A DNA stretch of 46,257 bases, from positions 1-46,257 of the forward strand of contig CAMFIS010000007.1 in NCBI GenBank assembly GCA_945952345.1, in the 5' to 3' direction. The position numbers and the translations under genes are program-made. Shown here piece by piece: positions 1-8,944 of this stretch. Each line of letters starts with the position of its first letter. Position 1 is the first letter of the stretch. The stretch comes from an uncultured Fimbriimonas sp. (lineage in GTDB: Bacteria; Armatimonadota; Fimbriimonadia; Fimbriimonadales; Fimbriimonadaceae). A model generated the notes under the pieces. The model had not been told where the DNA came from, made no database searches, and saw only the letters and a list, made by a program, of their open reading frames with translations.

Positions 1-1
1 C

Positions 2-424
2 AGCGTAGCGTTGGATTTCAAAGCAAAGGCGGGCGCAACCTCGATCTGGAATGTGACCGCTTCAAGCGCCAACTTGGTGATGAGATCGACCGACTCGATT
101 CTCGATTCGGCTAACCTGGCTGGTCCGTTAGTGTTCGATGGACTTCAGGCCGGCAAAAACGGCAAGGCGACGAAACTCAAGATCAAAGCTCAGTCGATGT
201 CCTACACTGTGAAAGGCGAGTCGGGACATCGTGAAGTTCGACTCGAAAAGAACATTGAAATGTCTCAGGATGGAGTCACCGAAGACGCCGAGATCACCGG
301 CGCTCAGTTATTGGTTTTGGAGTTAAACGATGCAGGCGAGGTAACCAAGATTCGCTTCTCGTCTGGTGGCGGCGACGATCAGATTAAGACCGTGATCCGA
401 CAAGGTAAGAAGGGTGGAATTTGA
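2..424 (+). CDS. LptA/LptC-like envelope protein (3' part)
   Basis: The frame is open from base 2, so the true start lies left of the window and only the last ~140 residues are present. What remains is rich in alternating beta-type sequence with short polar turns (for example SANLVMRSTDSILDSANLAG), as in the OstA/LptA/LptC fold that bridges lipopolysaccharide across the periplasm. I infer this role mainly from position: the stop codon overlaps the TTG start of lptB and the LptF/G permease follows. It could be any periplasmic beta-jellyroll protein of the export machine. No catalytic motif is visible. Confidence 0.6.
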   Translation, partial: SVALDFKAKAGATSIWNVTASSANLVMRSTDSILDSANLAGPLVFDGLQAGKNGKATKLKIKAQSMSYTVKGESGHREVRLEKNIEMSQDGVTEDAEITGAQLLVLELNDAGEVTKIRFSSGGGDDQIKTVIRQGKKGGI

Positions 425-1167
425 AGATCACAACCCAAGATCTTCAAAAGAAATATAAAGCGCGGCAGGTTGTCCGTGGCGTGTCGTATTCCGTTAGCAC
501 GGGCGAAATCGTCGGGCTCCTCGGTCCAAACGGCGCCGGCAAAACAACGTCGTTTTACATGACAGTCGGCCTCGTTAAGCCGAATGCGGGCCGCGTGTTT
601 CTCGACGACCAAGACATCACCAAATGGCCGATGTTCAAACGTGCCCGTGCGGGGCTCGGCTACCTGCCCCAAGAAACCTCTGTCTTCCGCAAACTGTCCG
701 TGCGAGATAATCTCCTTCTCGTTCTTGAGTTGGCGGGCAAATCCAAGAAAGAGCAACGCGAGAAAGTTCAGGAACTCGCAGAAGAACTTCACATCGTCGA
801 TAAGCTCGACGCGACCGCAGGAGTTCTTTCCGGAGGCGAAAGGCGACGAGTCGAGATTGCCCGCGCGATGGCCACCGAGCCTAAATTCATTCTTCTCGAC
901 GAACCGTTTACTGGCATCGACCCGGTCACGATCGAGGAGATTCAGTCGATTCTTTTTAAGCTGAAGGACCGCGGTATTGGCATTCTCATCACCGACCATA
1001 ACGTGGCCGCGACCCTCCGAATCACCGACCGGAACTATATCCTGATCGACGGAAAGATCGTAGCGGAGGGCAATAGCAAAGAGATCGCGGACAACGAATT
1101 GGTTCGCAAGCACTACCTGGGCCAGCAGTTCGGTACCGACATTTTCGAAAGCGATGAAAAGAATTGA
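421..1167 (+). CDS. lptB: LptB, lipopolysaccharide export ABC ATPase
   Basis: Cytoplasmic ATPase that powers extraction of lipopolysaccharide from the inner membrane by LptF/LptG. All ABC landmarks are in order: Walker A GPNGAGKTT (residues ~35-43), Q-loop PQE (~83), signature LSGGE (~136), Walker B FILLDE (~156) and H-loop TDH (His ~193). The length of 248 residues is normal for LptB. The start is TTG at 421, overlapping the TGA of the upstream gene; this keeps the N-terminal KITTQDLQKKY strand that LptB proteins share. It overlaps the following permease gene by 14 bases, so the two are surely co-transcribed and probably translationally coupled. Close alternatives are branched-chain amino acid ATPases (LivF/G), but the permease partner decides for Lpt. 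Confidence 0.93.
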   Translation: MKITTQDLQKKYKARQVVRGVSYSVSTGEIVGLLGPNGAGKTTSFYMTVGLVKPNAGRVFLDDQDITKWPMFKRARAGLGYLPQETSVFRKLSVRDNLLLVLELAGKSKKEQREKVQELAEELHIVDKLDATAGVLSGGERRRVEIARAMATEPKFILLDEPFTGIDPVTIEEIQSILFKLKDRGIGILITDHNVAATLRITDRNYILIDGKIVAEGNSKEIADNELVRKHYLGQQFGTDIFESDEKN

Positions 1168-2266
1168 TCGCCTAATTATCGGGGAACTGTCCGGGCCATG
1201 GTTCTTCGGCGTGGCGATGTTTTCGTCGTTGCTGCTTGCGGCAACATACCTAGGCCGCATCGCCGATTATGTCGTTCAAGGCCTGCCGGTCCTGATGATC
1301 CTCAAGATCACTTTTCTGCTCCTGCCCCCGATCCTTGTCAAGACTTTCGCGATGGCCTCCCTGCTCGGTTCGCTTCTCGCCTTTGGACGCCTTTCAGGTG
1401 ACAGCGAAATTGTGGCTCTGCGGGCAGGTGGCGCCAGCATTTACCGAATCATCTTCCCCGTCGCACTGTTCAGCATGGCGGTTGCCGCGCTCACGTTCGT
1501 TCTCAATGACACGCTGGTTCCCTATGCCACCAAGCAGGCGGTGAGCATTACCCAGTCGGTCGCCAAGCAAATCAAGAACAAGAAGTCGCAGCCGACGTTC
1601 CAATCCATCGTCGAGGACGGAAAGCTGAAGGCGTTGATCATGGCCGAGGACTTCAATATCGGCGAGGGGACGCTTCGCGGCGTGACGGTTAAGGCCCTCG
1701 ATAGTAACGGCGATCCAAGCTTCTATCTGGAAGCGAAAGAGCTGCATTACGTGGACAACAAGGAGTGGCGTATTTATAATGGAGCGCGACTCTTCAGCGC
1801 CGACGGACGCGATGTGACCGACATCAAAGGCGATATCTGGCCGACCCAAATTCCCAAGCTCAACAAGAAACCACAGCAGGTTGGCGAGCAGCTGAGCGAC
1901 AATCCCGATTGGTTCACGACGGGTGAAATTCGGGCCGTTCTGGCTCGCTCGGGGGTCGACAAATCGGTGACGACCGAGCAGTACCGCAACATGGAGTTTT
2001 GGCTGTGGAACAAGTACGCCGTGCCGCTCGCCGCCTTCGTGTTCGGTGTTCTGGGCGCGGCACTGGGAATCCGGTCGCACCGCGCTGGAACCGCCACCGG
2101 TTTCGCTCTTGCGATCGGCATCATGTTTGCGTACATGACCCTCGCCAACTTCATGAATGTATGGGCGACAGGCGGAGTGATACCTCCGTACGTCGCTTCG
2201 CTCACTCCAATCGTCTTAGGTCTAGGGGCTGCGATTTACATCATGTGGAGGAGGAACACGAGCTAG
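1154..2266 (+). CDS. LptF/LptG family lipopolysaccharide export permease
   Basis: Inner-membrane YjgP/YjgQ-family permease. The N-terminus has the family pattern MKRIDRLIIGELSGPW, followed by helices around residues 12-35, 55-80 and 100-120, a soluble beta-rich periplasmic domain (~130-270), and three C-terminal helices (~285-368). The region around residues 65-80 (AMASLLGSLLAFGRLSGDSE) is the conserved cytoplasmic coupling segment. The length of 370 residues is usual. Only one permease gene is present here; LptFG normally works as a heterodimer, so the partner must be elsewhere or this one acts as a homodimer. The gene starts inside lptB and ends one base before the next start codon. Confidence 0.9.
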   Translation: MKRIDRLIIGELSGPWFFGVAMFSSLLLAATYLGRIADYVVQGLPVLMILKITFLLLPPILVKTFAMASLLGSLLAFGRLSGDSEIVALRAGGASIYRIIFPVALFSMAVAALTFVLNDTLVPYATKQAVSITQSVAKQIKNKKSQPTFQSIVEDGKLKALIMAEDFNIGEGTLRGVTVKALDSNGDPSFYLEAKELHYVDNKEWRIYNGARLFSADGRDVTDIKGDIWPTQIPKLNKKPQQVGEQLSDNPDWFTTGEIRAVLARSGVDKSVTTEQYRNMEFWLWNKYAVPLAAFVFGVLGAALGIRSHRAGTATGFALAIGIMFAYMTLANFMNVWATGGVIPPYVASLTPIVLGLGAAIYIMWRRNTS

Positions 2267-3826
2267 TTGGATATTCAGTCGTTATCGTTCGTTGTCCTCA
2301 TGGTCGTTCTTGGCGGCGTGTCCGCCTACGTGGCCGACATTCTCGGCTATAAGATCGGTAAGAAGCGCCTGTCGCTTTGGCATATCCGACCAAAATACAT
2401 TGCCCGAACTGCAGTCGTTATTACCGGAGCGCTCATACCGCTCGTGGTGATCTTGCTTTGGCTGCTTATTAGTTCGAGTTTCCGAACCTGGCTCAGCGAA
2501 GGACAACAAGCAATCGAGAAGGCAAAGCAGGCCCAGTCCAGTCTTGAAAAGACGATGACAGACAAGGCAAACGCTGAGAACGAGCTGAATATCAAGAAGA
2601 AGGACTACGAGATCGCGAGCAACCAGCTTCAGAAAACCTCGAACACTCTTAAGGAGTTAAAAGGGACGCTTCAAAATCTTCAGAACGACATTAAGAAAAA
2701 CAAAGAGCAATACGAGAAGACCAAGCAGCAATTCGATGTCGCCAAGGCTTCTTTGGTAACCGCTCAAGCGAAGGTCCAACAGACCAAGGGCGATTTGATC
2801 AAAGCTCAGGCATCGCTGACCAAGGCGCTCACCGAAGTTAAGAAGGCTCAGGACGATTATAAAGCGGCCGAAGGGCAGAAGAAGGAAGTCCAGAAGGACT
2901 ACAACATGCTCCTGTCGAAAAACCTTGAGTTGACGAATAAGAACTCCCAGCTGGAAACTTCGAACAGCGATCTGCAAAGCAGCTTGCGAACTCTGCAGGA
3001 CAACATCTCGACGCTGTCCAAGCAGATCGATGGTCTTAAGAGCGATAAGGTCAAGGCGGAATCCGACTATGCCAAGGCCCGAGGCGATCTGGAGGAGGCC
3101 CAGTCGCAGTTGACGGCGGTTCGGATTGCTGCGAGGGAGGATCTGGTCCAGAGCGAGTTTAGGTTCCGAACCTCTCGAGTAGAGTTTGTCATTGGGGAGG
3201 AACTCGCGAGAACCATCGTGCCGCCAGCGCTCAGCCCCGAGGGTGCCCAGAGCCTTTATCGAACGATGATGCGCAAGGTAAGGGCCATTTCGACCGAACG
3301 CGGGGCAAAACCAAGCGACAAGAACGACAAGATTCCTTTCATAGGCAACTCAGGGTTCATCATCACCAGCCAAGGCGTGCCTTTGGATGAACAAGCCGTT
3401 GAAAACTTCTGGGTAAACCAGTTGCGCGGACGCAAAGACTACGGAGTTTTTATCGTCAAAACTTCGATGAACCGCTTGATTGGTGAGCCTGTCATACTCG
3501 CTGCCGATATCCTCAATAACCCCATCGTCTTCCGCAAAGGTGAGATCGTGGCCGAAACCAAGATCGACGCCAGCGGATCGGACAACCAGATCCGTGCCAC
3601 CATCCACGAGTTTCTCGCCACATTCGTCAACACCCGGGCCCGAGTTCGGCGCATGATCCCCGTCGTTTCGAAGGACGGCGAGTCCTACGGAAACTTCACC
3701 GAAGAGCAATTCTTCACCATCTTCGAGCGAGTCAAAACCATCACGCGGCAGGCTCGTTTGGTCGCGGTTGCTCAGAGCGATACCCGCGCCGGCGATCCAC
3801 TCCTCATCGATCTGGAGCTGCATTGA
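2267..3826 (+). CDS. DUF3084 membrane-anchored coiled-coil protein
   Basis: The 519-residue protein starts with TTG directly after the TAG of the permease gene. Two membrane helices lie at ~5-25 and ~47-68, with the intervening loop GYKIGKKRLSLWHIRPKY typical of DUF3084. Residues ~75-285 form a long heptad-rich coiled coil full of Lys, Gln and Glu, and a globular C-terminal domain (~290-519) follows. DUF3084 proteins are known mainly from cyanobacteria; their function is not established. The overlaps on both sides place it in the lipopolysaccharide-export operon, so an envelope role, perhaps spanning the periplasm, is a reasonable inference. Confidence 0.85.
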   Translation: MDIQSLSFVVLMVVLGGVSAYVADILGYKIGKKRLSLWHIRPKYIARTAVVITGALIPLVVILLWLLISSSFRTWLSEGQQAIEKAKQAQSSLEKTMTDKANAENELNIKKKDYEIASNQLQKTSNTLKELKGTLQNLQNDIKKNKEQYEKTKQQFDVAKASLVTAQAKVQQTKGDLIKAQASLTKALTEVKKAQDDYKAAEGQKKEVQKDYNMLLSKNLELTNKNSQLETSNSDLQSSLRTLQDNISTLSKQIDGLKSDKVKAESDYAKARGDLEEAQSQLTAVRIAAREDLVQSEFRFRTSRVEFVIGEELARTIVPPALSPEGAQSLYRTMMRKVRAISTERGAKPSDKNDKIPFIGNSGFIITSQGVPLDEQAVENFWVNQLRGRKDYGVFIVKTSMNRLIGEPVILAADILNNPIVFRKGEIVAETKIDASGSDNQIRATIHEFLATFVNTRARVRRMIPVVSKDGESYGNFTEEQFFTIFERVKTITRQARLVAVAQSDTRAGDPLLIDLELH

Positions 3827-4239
3827 CGAAAAAGACCGTCCTCTCAATCGATCCCGGGACTCACAAGTGCGGAATGGCGCTGGTCCAACGTGCCGAAGAC
3901 GGAAAGATTAGGCTGCTTTGGCACGATGTCGTGCCTACCGATGCCGTCATTGTCAAACTCCACGAAGCCTACATCGTCGAAGAATTTCACCTCGTCATCC
4001 TGGGCGACTCGACTGGGTCGAAGCAGGTTAAGACCGCGCTAAGAAATCACCTACCCAGCATGGGGCTACTTGTGGTCGACGAAACCGAGACCACGATTCA
4101 GGCCCGCGAAAGGTACTGGGAATACAACCCGAGGAAGGGTTGGCGAAAGATGTTGCCGGCCTCCCTTCAGGTTCCAAAAGAAGCCATCGACGACTACGCC
4201 GCGCTGGTGCTTGCCGAGCGTGTTTTGAGCGAAGGTTAG
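3823..4239 (+). CDS. RuvC/YqgF-like RNase H-fold protein
   Basis: A 138-residue protein that begins with the RNase H-fold strand and acidic residue VLSIDPGTHKCGMAL (Asp ~10), as in Holliday-junction resolvases of the RuvC/YqgF superfamily. A second acidic site is likely DETETT (~86), and the C-terminal DDYAALVLAER (~123) has the DDxxA-type helix that supplies the last metal-binding acidic residues in RuvC. I infer a metal-dependent nuclease acting on nucleic acid; the exact substrate is not visible. The TTG start overlaps the DUF3084 stop codon. As far as I recall, DUF3084 and a small resolvase-like protein are also neighbours in cyanobacteria. Confidence 0.75.
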   Translation: MTKKTVLSIDPGTHKCGMALVQRAEDGKIRLLWHDVVPTDAVIVKLHEAYIVEEFHLVILGDSTGSKQVKTALRNHLPSMGLLVVDETETTIQARERYWEYNPRKGWRKMLPASLQVPKEAIDDYAALVLAERVLSEG

Positions 4240-4248
4240 TTCGGAAGG

Positions 4249-4254
4249 TAAACT
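4249..4254 (+). promoter_or_regulatory. TAAACT -10-like box before typA
   Basis: TAAACT lies 7 bases before the typA ATG, leaving almost no leader. It fits the TANNNT pattern seen at many transcription-unit heads in this window. Confidence 0.45.
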
Positions 4255-4261
4255 ATTCCCC

Positions 4262-6094
4262 ATGTCCCCCAAGATTCGGAATATAGGCATCATTGCGCAC
4301 GTCGATCACGGAAAGACGACGCTTGTGGATGCGATCTTTAAACAAGCCGGTACATTCCGAGAAAATCAACACATGGCCGAGCGGGTCATGGACAGCAACG
4401 ACCTCGAGCGTGAAAAGGGGATCACGATTCTTTCCAAGGTCGCTTCGGTTAATTATATGGGTACGAAAATCAACATCGTCGATACCCCGGGCCACGCTGA
4501 CTTCGGGGGAGAAGTCGAGCGCGTGCTCAGCATGGTCGATGGCGTTCTGCTCGTCGTCGACGCGAACGAAGGTCCGATGCCGCAGACGCGGTTCGTGCTG
4601 AAGAAAGCCTTTCAGAACGGCCTCAAGCCGCTTGTGTTTGTAAACAAGATCGACCGCGAAAACTCACGACCGGCGTACGCCTACGATAAGACCCTCGATC
4701 TCTTCATCGACCTCGGTGCCGACGAAGATGCTCTCTTCTTCCCGGTCCTGTACGGATCGGGTGCGGGCGGTTATGCTCGAACCAAGCCGGAAGATGCCGA
4801 CGCCGACATGAAGCTCTTGTTCGACGCGATCGTCGAGCATGTACCCGAGCCGCGAGTCGAGAAGGAAGGCGCGTTCCGACTTCAGGTTAACAACCTCGAC
4901 TACAGCGAGTACCTCGGCCGAATGTTTGGCGGTAAGGTTCTGCGTGGCACGGTGAAGGTCGGCGACCGCGTCGAGATGATGCGGGAAGGGCTGGAAAAGA
5001 AGTCTGGCTTTAACGTTACCAAGCTTTGGACGTACGAAGGTATCCAGCTCAAGGAAGTCGAGTCGGTCGCCGCCGGAGAAATCGCGATGCTTGCCGGTCT
5101 CGACAACGTTTTGATCTCCGACACGATCGCCCTCGTCGACACCAGCGAGCCGCTCCCGGCCATTAAGGTCGAGCCGAGCACGCTGTCGATGAACTTCTAC
5201 GCCAACAATTCGCCCCTCTCGGGCAAGGACGGCGGCAAGTTCCTCACGATCCACAAGATCCGCGAACGAGTCGAGAAAGAAGAAGCCGTCTCGGTTTCCA
5301 TCAAGATCGACAAGAACACCGCTTCGGACACGGTGAAGGTCATGGCCCGAGGCGAATTGCAGCTTGCGATCCTCATCGAGACCATGCGACGCGAAGGCTA
5401 CGAAATGCAGATTTCGCGCCCACAGGTTATCCTTCAGCGCGACGAGAACAACCAGATCACCGAACCGAACGAAGCGGCGACCCTTGAGGTTCCGGAAGAC
5501 GGAGTCGGTGGCGTTATGGAAGAAATGAGCCGCCGAAAAGGCGACCTGCTGAACATGCGTACCAACGATAACGGGACGACGTCGCTGGAGTACTCGATCC
5601 CCACCCGCGGCCTTATCGGCTTCCGATCCATGTTCCTCACCCTCACCCGAGGACTAGGCCTCATCGGTTCGCTGTTCGATGGATACAAGCCGTACAAGGG
5701 CGAAATCTCTTTCCGAACTCAGGGCTCGCTCATCTCGAAGGATCCAGGCAAGCTCACCCGATACGCCTACGAAGACGTGATGGAGCGAGGCACCTTGTTC
5801 TATCCGGTCGGCACCGACGTATACGGCGGAATGATCGTTGGCGCGTGCAGCCGCGATGAAGACATGATCGTCAACGCGACCAAGGAAAAGGCGGCCAACA
5901 ACATTCGGTCGGCAACTTCCGAACAGACTTCCGCCCTCGATCCTCACCGAGAATTCTCGCTGGAGCAGGCCCTGTCGTGGCTCCGCGACGACGAACTCCT
6001 CGAGGTTACGCCGAAGCAACTCCGCTTCCGGAAGAAGATTCTCGACCATAGCGAACGACGTGTGGCTGAGCGACGAAGCGAAGTCGTCGTTTAA
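4262..6094 (+). CDS. typA: TypA/BipA ribosome-associated GTPase
   Basis: Translational GTPase that binds the 70S ribosome at the EF-G site and supports 50S assembly and growth under stress. Motifs seen: G1 AHVDHGKTT (residues ~12-20), switch I with EREKGITI, G3 [11 protein letters not shown] (~75), G4 NKIDR (~129) and the G5 region around GSGAGG (~160). The EF-G-like domains and the BipA-specific C-terminal domain ([13 protein letters not shown] ~440) follow. The length of 610 residues is typical. The start ATG has no good Shine-Dalgarno but a TAAACT box 7 bases away. A terminator follows directly, so typA may be transcribed on its own or by read-through from the lpt operon. Confidence 0.97.
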   Translation: MSPKIRNIGIIAHVDHGKTTLVDAIFKQAGTFRENQHMAERVMDSNDLEREKGITILSKVASVNYMGTKINIVDTPGHADFGGEVERVLSMVDGVLLVVDANEGPMPQTRFVLKKAFQNGLKPLVFVNKIDRENSRPAYAYDKTLDLFIDLGADEDALFFPVLYGSGAGGYARTKPEDADADMKLLFDAIVEHVPEPRVEKEGAFRLQVNNLDYSEYLGRMFGGKVLRGTVKVGDRVEMMREGLEKKSGFNVTKLWTYEGIQLKEVESVAAGEIAMLAGLDNVLISDTIALVDTSEPLPAIKVEPSTLSMNFYANNSPLSGKDGGKFLTIHKIRERVEKEEAVSVSIKIDKNTASDTVKVMARGELQLAILIETMRREGYEMQISRPQVILQRDENNQITEPNEAATLEVPEDGVGGVMEEMSRRKGDLLNMRTNDNGTTSLEYSIPTRGLIGFRSMFLTLTRGLGLIGSLFDGYKPYKGEISFRTQGSLISKDPGKLTRYAYEDVMERGTLFYPVGTDVYGGMIVGACSRDEDMIVNATKEKAANNIRSATSEQTSALDPHREFSLEQALSWLRDDELLEVTPKQLRFRKKILDHSERRVAERRSEVVV

Positions 6095-6114
6095 AAAACC
6101 GCCGTAACGTTCCC

Positions 6115-6154
6115 GGCTCTTCTCGCTTCAAATCTAGTGAGGAGAGCCTTTTTG
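6115..6154 (+). terminator. Rho-independent terminator of typA, overlapping the next gene start
   Basis: GGCTCTTCTC (6115-6124) pairs with GAGGAGAGCC (6139-6148) with one G-U pair and a 14-base loop, followed by TTTTTGTTTT. The 3' arm contains AGGAGA, which also serves as the likely ribosome binding site of the next gene. Confidence 0.75.
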
Positions 6155-7534
6155 TTTTCTCGTGCCAAATGGGGTCTGGTTTGTTTCGGCGTCGCGCCAT
6201 GGTTGATGCTGGGCTTGACTGCGCGCGATGACCCCGCCAAATGGACCGGTGAACAGTGGTCGAAATGGCGAGACGGGCAGATATCGCAAATCTTTGACCC
6301 CACCTTTGAACTGGCCGACGGCAAAGGATTGCTTCGTCAGGATGTCGTTGAAAAGTGCGGAAAGGCACAATCCTTCTTGGCTCCACTTTTGGCCGACCCT
6401 GGCTTCCTCAAGGACCCGGAGCGGTCCAAGGCGCTCACCAATTTTGTTCGGTTTACATCGTCACTCGATCGGCTCAATCGACAATCGAGCGACAGCTTCC
6501 AGTCGAATGCCCTTGGCATGGATATCTCCGATCCCGAGTACTTTGCAGAGGCCGGACCCTACGTCCAATTTCCACCCCTCCTCAAGAGCCAAGCCTTCCT
6601 GAAAGCGATGTCGGATCCGGCGACGTACCGCAAAGCGACTGACATGATCGCGGAAGAGAACTTGCGCCTTCCTACCTCGCGGCGATGGGTTGTCTTTCCT
6701 TTTCGGGCTCAATTCATCCCTTCTGTCGACGGCTCGACTTATGGTCGGATGCTTGTGCTGGTTCCCAATGAACTCTTGCCCGACGGACGAATCCTGGATC
6801 GATGGTTGATGTTTGCCATCGCCACTCCCGACATGGTCACGCCGCCGGATATTCGCAGCGTTTCACTCATTGCGACGGTGCGAGATCCTAAAAAGCCAGG
6901 TGTCAGCGACGGTTACTTTGCCGACTACATGCGTAACCCAGATTCGAATTCGTCGGATATCACGCTCGATCCCACCTTCACGGTCCGGCCGTCGCCCAGT
7001 AAGACGTGCTACGACTGCCACAAAACGGCGGTGCTACCGATCCACCCCAAATACGGGTTAAAGTTCACCGAAGACGCGCGAATCGTACGCGACAATCTGG
7101 CTTCTGCGATTCCGCTTCGAGTCGATGAAAAGATTGCGCTCTACGGGAAGACAAACTTTCGTCATCTCGAACCGGATTCGTTTGGTCCGCCGATTGGTCA
7201 AAGCGGTCGGGTTCGAACGGATCGATTCTTCGCCGACTCTACGAACGTTCCTTCGGACTCCTTTCCGAAGCTCCGCGCGGCCATGAACTGTACGTCTTGC
7301 CACGACGGGTGGTTCTCGGTGAACTCATGGCTGGCATTGCGAAGCGACCAAGAGGAACGGTCATTTGAGAGCAAGCAAGGATTACTCCAAACGTACATCG
7401 AACAGGGGTTGATGCCGCCCGGGAATCGGCTCAATCCGGATGAGCGCCACGCCTTGTGGCAAGCTCTGACCAAGGAGTATTGTGACCTGAAGACGGGTAA
7501 GGGAACGTTCGTGGATTGGTTGCGAGGCGGCTAG
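6152..7534 (+). CDS. Exported dihaem cytochrome c-like protein
   Basis: I choose TTG at 6152 as start because AGGAGA (6140-6145) sits 6 bases upstream and the protein then begins with a normal signal sequence (FSRAKWGLVCFGVAPWLMLG). A GTG at 6137 is the alternative. Two haem c attachment motifs are visible: CYDCH (residues ~286-290) and CTSCH (~380-384), ~94 residues apart. The C-terminal part after the second haem resembles a cytochrome c helix bundle; the N-terminal ~270 residues match nothing I recognise. I infer a periplasmic electron-transfer protein or a multihaem oxidase/peroxidase relative. The stop codon overlaps that of the convergent gene through the shared palindrome CTAG. Confidence 0.7.
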   Translation: MFSRAKWGLVCFGVAPWLMLGLTARDDPAKWTGEQWSKWRDGQISQIFDPTFELADGKGLLRQDVVEKCGKAQSFLAPLLADPGFLKDPERSKALTNFVRFTSSLDRLNRQSSDSFQSNALGMDISDPEYFAEAGPYVQFPPLLKSQAFLKAMSDPATYRKATDMIAEENLRLPTSRRWVVFPFRAQFIPSVDGSTYGRMLVLVPNELLPDGRILDRWLMFAIATPDMVTPPDIRSVSLIATVRDPKKPGVSDGYFADYMRNPDSNSSDITLDPTFTVRPSPSKTCYDCHKTAVLPIHPKYGLKFTEDARIVRDNLASAIPLRVDEKIALYGKTNFRHLEPDSFGPPIGQSGRVRTDRFFADSTNVPSDSFPKLRAAMNCTSCHDGWFSVNSWLALRSDQEERSFESKQGLLQTYIEQGLMPPGNRLNPDERHALWQALTKEYCDLKTGKGTFVDWLRGG

Positions 7535-8004
7535 GTTTTGCGCTTTCTTATCAACGACCTGATAATCTCAAGGTGTGGGATATCTTTCTCACGACCTGTC
7601 GACTCTTTCATCTTCTCTAGCGCCTGTAGGCTGGCAACCTGAACGACGATGCCATGGATTTCCATAGGAGTGCTTAGTTTCTCAAGTTCGTCAAAACTTT
7701 GAATCCCGGTCAGACGGTTGATAATTTGAAGGACTCCTGCCCTTGTGAAAAAGGTAACAAACTCACCACCAAATGCCTTTTCATCGAGAACGATTGGTTG
7801 GCCATTTCGCAGCCTGGGTTCGAGTTTGTTAAGCGCGTGGGCTAGATTCTGCAAATTGGACTTATCTAGAGCTATGGAAAGGTCGACATCTCGAGTTGTT
7901 ACACCTGCGCCATTCAACAATAGCGCCATTCCGCCAATGACAACATAGCGGACACCAAACTCCTCTAGTGCCTGAACCAAGGCAAGCAGCTCAATATCAG
8001 GCAT
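7531..8004 (-). CDS. Nucleotidyltransferase-fold protein (DUF6036/AbiEii-like)
   Basis: The 157-residue product shows the minimal nucleotidyltransferase signature: VIGGMALLLNGAG followed by TTRDVDLSI, in which the two Asp residues of DVD are the expected metal ligands. I start at ATG 8004 because it overlaps the stop codon of the upstream small gene (ATGCCTGA arrangement); a longer frame begins at 8040. Proteins of this group act in AbiEii-type abortive infection, MNT antitoxins or tRNA modification, so a toxin-antitoxin role is plausible, but the substrate cannot be read from sequence. It is the second gene of a two-gene unit. Confidence 0.75.
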   Translation of the reverse strand: MPDIELLALVQALEEFGVRYVVIGGMALLLNGAGVTTRDVDLSIALDKSNLQNLAHALNKLEPRLRNGQPIVLDEKAFGGEFVTFFTRAGVLQIINRLTGIQSFDELEKLSTPMEIHGIVVQVASLQALEKMKESTGREKDIPHLEIIRSLIRKRKT

Positions 8005-8185
8005 ATTCACACTCAATTTCCGGCTCGATGCCGTTCTCACTCCAGGTTTGAATGAGCAATTTAAGCAACTTAGAATGTGCGTCGTACCTTTCCGTTGGCG
8101 TCATGGCCAAGTAGTAATCCAGCACGTCGAGATCGACGCCGTTGACGTCCAGATTCGGCTTTGCGGGTTCTTCGGATTTGAGCAT
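7997..8185 (-). CDS. Small protein paired with nucleotidyltransferase (antitoxin-like candidate)
   Basis: A 62-residue acidic protein starting at ATG 8185 (MLKSEEPAKPNLDVNG). The middle segment LDYYLAMTPTERYDAHSKLL is helical, and the MTPTER turn recalls small proteins often found just upstream of DUF6036/AbiEii-like nucleotidyltransferases. Its stop overlaps the start of that gene by 8 bases, so the two are translated together. A TATAAT box lies 12 bases before the ATG. A longer frame upstream to 8317 overlaps the S51 peptidase gene and is unlikely. I infer a partner or antidote function from layout alone. Confidence 0.6.
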   Translation of the reverse strand: MLKSEEPAKPNLDVNGVDLDVLDYYLAMTPTERYDAHSKLLKLLIQTWSENGIEPEIECEYA

Positions 8186-8197
8186 CGCTTGCTCATT

Positions 8198-8203
8198 ATT
8201 ATA
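8198..8203 (-). promoter_or_regulatory. Consensus TATAAT -10 box for the small-protein/nucleotidyltransferase pair
   Basis: A perfect TATAAT on the minus strand lies 12 bases before the ATG at 8185, giving a leader of only a few bases. No good -35 is visible. Confidence 0.5.
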
Positions 8204-8213
8204 CGAAACGTAA

Positions 8214-8900
8214 CTACGGACGCTCGATAGGCAAGGCAGTCTCGCCTTCCTTATCCACCCGATACACGTTGGCCGATGGCCGTGAGGCAATGCATCGATG
8301 AAGCTGTTCGTCCACAAAATGCGCCGCTGCGCCGTCGTCCGCAGCTAGCCCGGGTCCGATTTCATTGCCCTCTAGCATGCGTCGAAGCGACGGCCGCCGA
8401 TCTTCCTCACCATCGTAGTGGGGACAGAAGCTGCCAGCGAGCCAACCCAAGCCCTTCCACGGCGCGAGCGGGCCCATCGAATCGGTGCTGAATTCTTCGA
8501 ACCAGCAGTTGGCCCCCGCGCTCACACCCGCCAAAACCGTCCCGTTATCGTAGGCTTTACGAATCGCGACGTCCAAACCCCAATCGCGCCAAAGTACAAG
8601 GAGGTTGCGCGTGTTGCCACCGCCCACATAGATGATGTCCTGCTCCATCATGTAGTCCTCGAAGTCGAGGCGATGAGGCCAGTAGAGTTTGAGGTTCGAT
8701 ACTTCGCATCCATGGGCGCCATAAGCCGCCTCGAACTTATCGGCATACCCTTGGGCATCGGCGCTGGCGGTAGGCAGAAAGCACGCCTTGGGACGCTTCT
8801 TATCCACGAGGGACAGAATGTACCGGTCAAGCGCGGGGTTGTCTGGTTCCATACTAAACCCGCCGCCCCCAATCGCCACAATCTGTCGCATGATCGACAT
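8214..8900 (-). CDS. Peptidase E-like S51 family serine hydrolase
   Basis: The 228-residue protein has the class I glutamine-amidotransferase-like fold of peptidase E: N-terminal IVAIGGGGFSME, FLPTASAD (~41-48), YVGGGNTRNLL (~91) and the nucleophile elbow AGVSAGANCWF with Ser ~127. A downstream His/Glu region (FCPHYDGEEDRR) fits the remaining active-site part. PepE enzymes cleave N-terminal Asp-X dipeptides in the cytoplasm; cyanophycinases are the other branch, and the length and GGGNT motif favour PepE. The start ATG at 8900 follows TTAAGGGAAA; an in-frame ATG at 8891 is also possible. No signal peptide is evident. Confidence 0.85.
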   Translation of the reverse strand: MSIMRQIVAIGGGGFSMEPDNPALDRYILSLVDKKRPKACFLPTASADAQGYADKFEAAYGAHGCEVSNLKLYWPHRLDFEDYMMEQDIIYVGGGNTRNLLVLWRDWGLDVAIRKAYDNGTVLAGVSAGANCWFEEFSTDSMGPLAPWKGLGWLAGSFCPHYDGEEDRRPSLRRMLEGNEIGPGLAADDGAAAHFVDEQLHRCIASRPSANVYRVDKEGETALPIERP

Positions 8901-8944
8901 TTTCCCTTAACCGAAGAGCTCCACACTGCGTATTTGAATAAAAG

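Noticed and set aside
379-1260. 293-codon minus-strand frame opposite lptB
   Set aside because: It is the shadow of a fully conserved ABC ATPase gene; its product has no family features.
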